This document shows positions 5,509 through 7,650 of a stretch of DNA of 7,650 nucleotides, piece after piece. Under the pieces are notes generated by a model, which worked only from the letters and a program-made list of their open reading frames with translations, ran no database searches and was not told the DNA's origin. The position numbers and the translations under genes are program-made. Source of the stretch: Chloroflexota bacterium. GTDB lineage: Bacteria > Chloroflexota > Dehalococcoidia > GIF9 > AB-539-J10. Positions within the stretch are counted from its first letter, which is position 1, and each line of letters opens with the position of its first letter. The stretch spans positions 951,503 through 959,152 of the forward strand of contig CP070793.1 of the NCBI GenBank assembly GCA_020346965.1. The letters run 5' to 3'.

Positions 5509-6720
5509 TTACAGTCCTGCCTCTTTTCGCAGGGCTTCGGCTTTGTCCGTCCTCTCCCAGGGAAGGTCAAGGTCTTCCCTACCAAAATGTCCGTAAGCAG
5601 CGGTTTGACGGTAAATGGGGCGGCGCAGGTCCAAAGTCTTTATAATACCCTCAGGCCGGAAGTCGAAATGTTTATTGACGAGATTTGATATGACTTCGTC
5701 AGAGACTTTCCCCGTGCCGAATGTCTCAATTGATAATGACAGTGGGTGCGCCTTTCCGATAGTATAGGCAACGTGAAGCTCGACGTAGTCAGCAAGTCCA
5801 GCAGATACAAGATTCTTGGCAACATATCTGGCCATATAAGCAGCCGATCGGTCCACCTTAGTAGGATCTTTGCCTGAAAAAGAACCTCCACCATGTCCAC
5901 AGGCACTACCATAAGTATCGGCAATAATTTTACGACCGGTAAAACCAGTATCGCTCACCGGCCCACCGATGACAAATTGACCGGCGCTGTTAATGTAGTA
6001 TGCAGTCTCGCTATCCAGCAAACCAGCGGGAATGATCTTCTTAATAACCTCCTCTATAAGGTTGTGTTCGATGATTTTGCGTTCTACCTCCGGGTCGTGA
6101 TGAGCGCCCAGAACAACACAAACCACCCTCTTGGGTGTGCCGCGGGCATATTCTATAGTAACCTGGGATTTACCATCAGGCCTTAAATAAGGCACAATAT
6201 TGTCTTTCCTTACCTGAGCCAAACGCCGGCATAGCTTGTGCGCCAGTGCAACAGGCAAAGGCATAAGCTCTGGAGTTTCTCTACAGGCGAAGCCGACCAT
6301 CATTCCCTGGTCACCTGCACCAGTCTTGTCTAAAACATCGTCGGGGGCCTCTCCTGTTCTTGCCTCTAAAGATTGATCGACCCCAGCAGCGATGTCGCTT
6401 GACTGTCCTTTCAGGGAGACCATTACTCCACAGGTCCGATAATCAAATCCATATTCTGGTCTGGTATAGCCAGCCTCTTTGATTACCCGGCGCACAATGT
6501 CTGGAATTTCCACGTAACCCTTGCAGGTAACCTCACCGAGAACCATCACCATGCCCATGGCCACAGAGACTTCGCAGGCCACACGGGCGAAAGGATCCTG
6601 TTTAAGCATAGCATCAAGGATAGCGTCTGAAATTTGGTCACAGAGTTTATCGGGATGCCCCTCGGTGACACACTCCGCAGTAGCTAAATAGGAATCCGAT
6701 TGATTAAAGCTATTTGGCAT
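5509..6720 (-). CDS. metK: S-adenosylmethionine synthetase (methionine adenosyltransferase)
   Basis: MetK makes S-adenosylmethionine from methionine and ATP, releasing phosphate and diphosphate, in the cytoplasm. The 403 residues are a full-length, normal family size. Landmarks are [20 protein letters not shown] (starting at 18; catalytic His H22 and metal Asp D24), GAGDQG (134-139), [10 protein letters not shown] (179-188), [14 protein letters not shown] (258-271), the glycine loop [19 protein letters not shown] (277-295) and ETFGTGKVS (332-340). All charged active-site residues known from E. coli appear kept, so the enzyme should be active. The stretch [11 protein letters not shown] differs slightly from the common GGxxxHGGGAF. 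ATG 6720 is set by AAAAGGAG five bases upstream. The gene follows ahcY after 12 bases, forming one operon whose promoter lies beyond the right edge. Its end converges on the GNAT gene with a 22-base gap. Confidence 0.98.
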   Translation of the reverse strand: MPNSFNQSDSYLATAECVTEGHPDKLCDQISDAILDAMLKQDPFARVACEVSVAMGMVMVLGEVTCKGYVEIPDIVRRVIKEAGYTRPEYGFDYRTCGVMVSLKGQSSDIAAGVDQSLEARTGEAPDDVLDKTGAGDQGMMVGFACRETPELMPLPVALAHKLCRRLAQVRKDNIVPYLRPDGKSQVTIEYARGTPKRVVCVVLGAHHDPEVERKIIEHNLIEEVIKKIIPAGLLDSETAYYINSAGQFVIGGPVSDTGFTGRKIIADTYGSACGHGGGSFSGKDPTKVDRSAAYMARYVAKNLVSAGLADYVELHVAYTIGKAHPLSLSIETFGTGKVSDEVISNLVNKHFDFRPEGIIKTLDLRRPIYRQTAAYGHFGREDLDLPWERTDKAEALRKEAGL

Positions 6721-6725
6721 TTTTA

Positions 6726-6733
6726 CTCCTTTT
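6726..6733 (-). promoter_or_regulatory. Shine-Dalgarno site of metK, abutting the ahcY stop
   Basis: On the minus strand AAAAGGAG sits five bases before the metK ATG and overlaps the last base of the ahcY TAA (6733-6735). Ribosomes ending ahcY would stop right at the metK entry site, so translation of the two genes may be coupled. Confidence 0.75.
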
Positions 6734-7650
6734 TATGTTCCTGATTCCCAGCTTGCGAGGTATTTCTTCTGTTCATCAGTCAAGGAATCAATGGTGATAT
6801 TCATGGAGGCGAGCTTGAGTTTACCTACCTCCTGGTCGATTTCTCCAGGCACAGGATAAACCTCGGGTTCAATCTTTCCTTTCATCCTGGTGAGATACTC
6901 CAGACATAGGGCCTGGTTAGCAAAGCTCATATCCATAACGCTGGCCGGATGTCCTTCGGCAGCAGCTAGATTGATTAGTCTGCCCTCGCCCAACAGATAG
7001 ATATGCCGTCCATCGCTTAGAGTGTATTCATCAATGGAAAACCGTATTCGTCTCTTAGATTTGGCTAAACCTTCCAGAGCCGGGATGTTTATTTCTGCAT
7101 TGAAGTGACCGCTATTGGCCAGAACAGCTCCGTCTTTCATCTCTAATATATGTATCTTGTCAATTACGTTCATATTGCCCGTAGCGGTGATAAATACCTC
7201 TCCTATCTGACAGGCTTTTAGCAAAGGCATTACCTGGTAGCCATCCATGGCGGCTTCCAGGGCAGCAACAGGCTGGACCTCGGTGACTATGACATGCGCC
7301 CCGAGTCCTTGGGCTCGTCTGGCTATACCTTTGCCACAAAAGCCATAGCCACAAACAACGACTTTCCTCCCCGCCCATAATATATTGGTAGCCCTGGTAA
7401 TGCCGTCAATTGTGCTTTGCCCTGTCCCATATCTGTTGTCGAAGAAATGTTTGGTTTGAGCATCGTTTACGGCTTTAATTGGATAAATCATTTTACCCGC
7501 CCCGGCCATGGTGCTCAGCCTGATAACCCCGGTGGTCGTTTCTTCAGTGCCTCCAATAACATCGGCAGCCAGTCTGGCATAGTCCTTATGAAGGGTGGAA
7601 ACCAGGTCCGCGCCGTCATCCATTGTTATCTGCGGTTTATGTTCCAGAGC
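6733..7650 (-). CDS. ahcY: Adenosylhomocysteinase (S-adenosyl-L-homocysteine hydrolase), N-terminus outside window
   Basis: The frame is open through the right edge, so the ATG at 7623 is internal: the nine codons before it read ALEHKPQIT and continue the family block into MDDGADLV. About 305 C-terminal residues of an expected 410 or so are present. The enzyme uses bound NAD to split S-adenosylhomocysteine into adenosine and homocysteine, relieving inhibition of methyltransferases. Counting from M 7623, visible elements are EETTTG (27-32), [19 protein letters not shown] (48-66; substrate Lys K50 and Asp D54), the NAD-binding GYGFCGKG (92-99), ITATGN (145-150), NSGHFN (170-175) and EGHP (223-226). 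The protein ends YLASWESGT, the short form seen in many archaea, Thermotoga and similar bacteria. It lacks the C-terminal Lys and Tyr arm that reaches the neighbouring subunit's NAD in longer enzymes. It is the upstream gene of an operon with metK. Confidence 0.97.
   Translation of the reverse strand, partial: ALEHKPQITMDDGADLVSTLHKDYARLAADVIGGTEETTTGVIRLSTMAGAGKMIYPIKAVNDAQTKHFFDNRYGTGQSTIDGITRATNILWAGRKVVVCGYGFCGKGIARRAQGLGAHVIVTEVQPVAALEAAMDGYQVMPLLKACQIGEVFITATGNMNVIDKIHILEMKDGAVLANSGHFNAEINIPALEGLAKSKRRIRFSIDEYTLSDGRHIYLLGEGRLINLAAAEGHPASVMDMSFANQALCLEYLTRMKGKIEPEVYPVPGEIDQEVGKLKLASMNITIDSLTDEQKKYLASWESGT

Noticed and set aside
5473..5556. Possible bidirectional terminator or inverted repeat between the GNAT gene and metK (GGACT-CTT-AGTCC at 5477-5489; GAGAGGAC/GTCCTCTC 68 bases apart)
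   Set aside because: The hairpin stem is only five pairs and no T-run follows on either strand; the longer-range repeat lies within coding sequence and is probably chance.
5232..5585. Open frame of 117 codons on the minus strand across the GNAT/metK junction
   Set aside because: It overlaps two confident genes in another frame and has no family features.
5893..6186. Open frame of 97 codons antisense to metK
   Set aside because: Shadow of metK with no own ribosome site.

Overview
The window looks like chromosomal, mostly housekeeping DNA from an anaerobic-type bacterium. GC content is roughly one half, by eye. My best guess is Chloroflexota, class Dehalococcoidia or a relative. The grounds are family resemblance only: the short-form adenosylhomocysteinase, the two-ribbon zf-TFIIB protein next to LemA and an HtpX-like protease, and the HVEN-type histone-deacetylase homologue. 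I could not test this against a database. I see no mobile elements, tRNA or rRNA genes, CRISPR arrays or long repeats. Gene density is very high; the longest gap between genes is about 90 bases.

Layout. The left edge (2-250, +) is the C-terminal end of SecF, a protein-export membrane subunit. Converging on it with a 19-base gap is a class-II-like histone deacetylase/AcuC homologue (270-1304, -). An 89-base divergent promoter region follows. Then a five-gene plus-strand run starts: a eukaryote-like PPP-family phosphatase (1394-2227), a double zinc-ribbon protein of the zf-TFIIB type (2291-2710), LemA (2764-3330), an M48/HtpX-like membrane protease with an added C-terminal zinc ribbon (3349-4551) and a GNAT acetyltransferase (4590-5486). 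The run ends convergently, 22 bases from the methyl-cycle operon on the minus strand: metK (5509-6720), preceded by ahcY (6733 to the right edge, 5' end missing).

How the genes work together. AhcY and MetK form an evident SAM-cycle operon: AhcY removes S-adenosylhomocysteine and MetK makes S-adenosylmethionine. LemA and HtpX-like proteases are repeatedly found side by side in bacteria and point to membrane-protein quality control. The zf-TFIIB protein just upstream is probably co-transcribed with them. The GNAT and the deacetylase homologue lie in the same neighbourhood, but a functional link is speculation.

The points most worth a second look are the protease/zinc-ribbon fusion, its placement downstream of a free double zinc-ribbon protein and LemA, and a possible leaderless start for the deacetylase gene. 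I found no clear evidence of a wholly new system.
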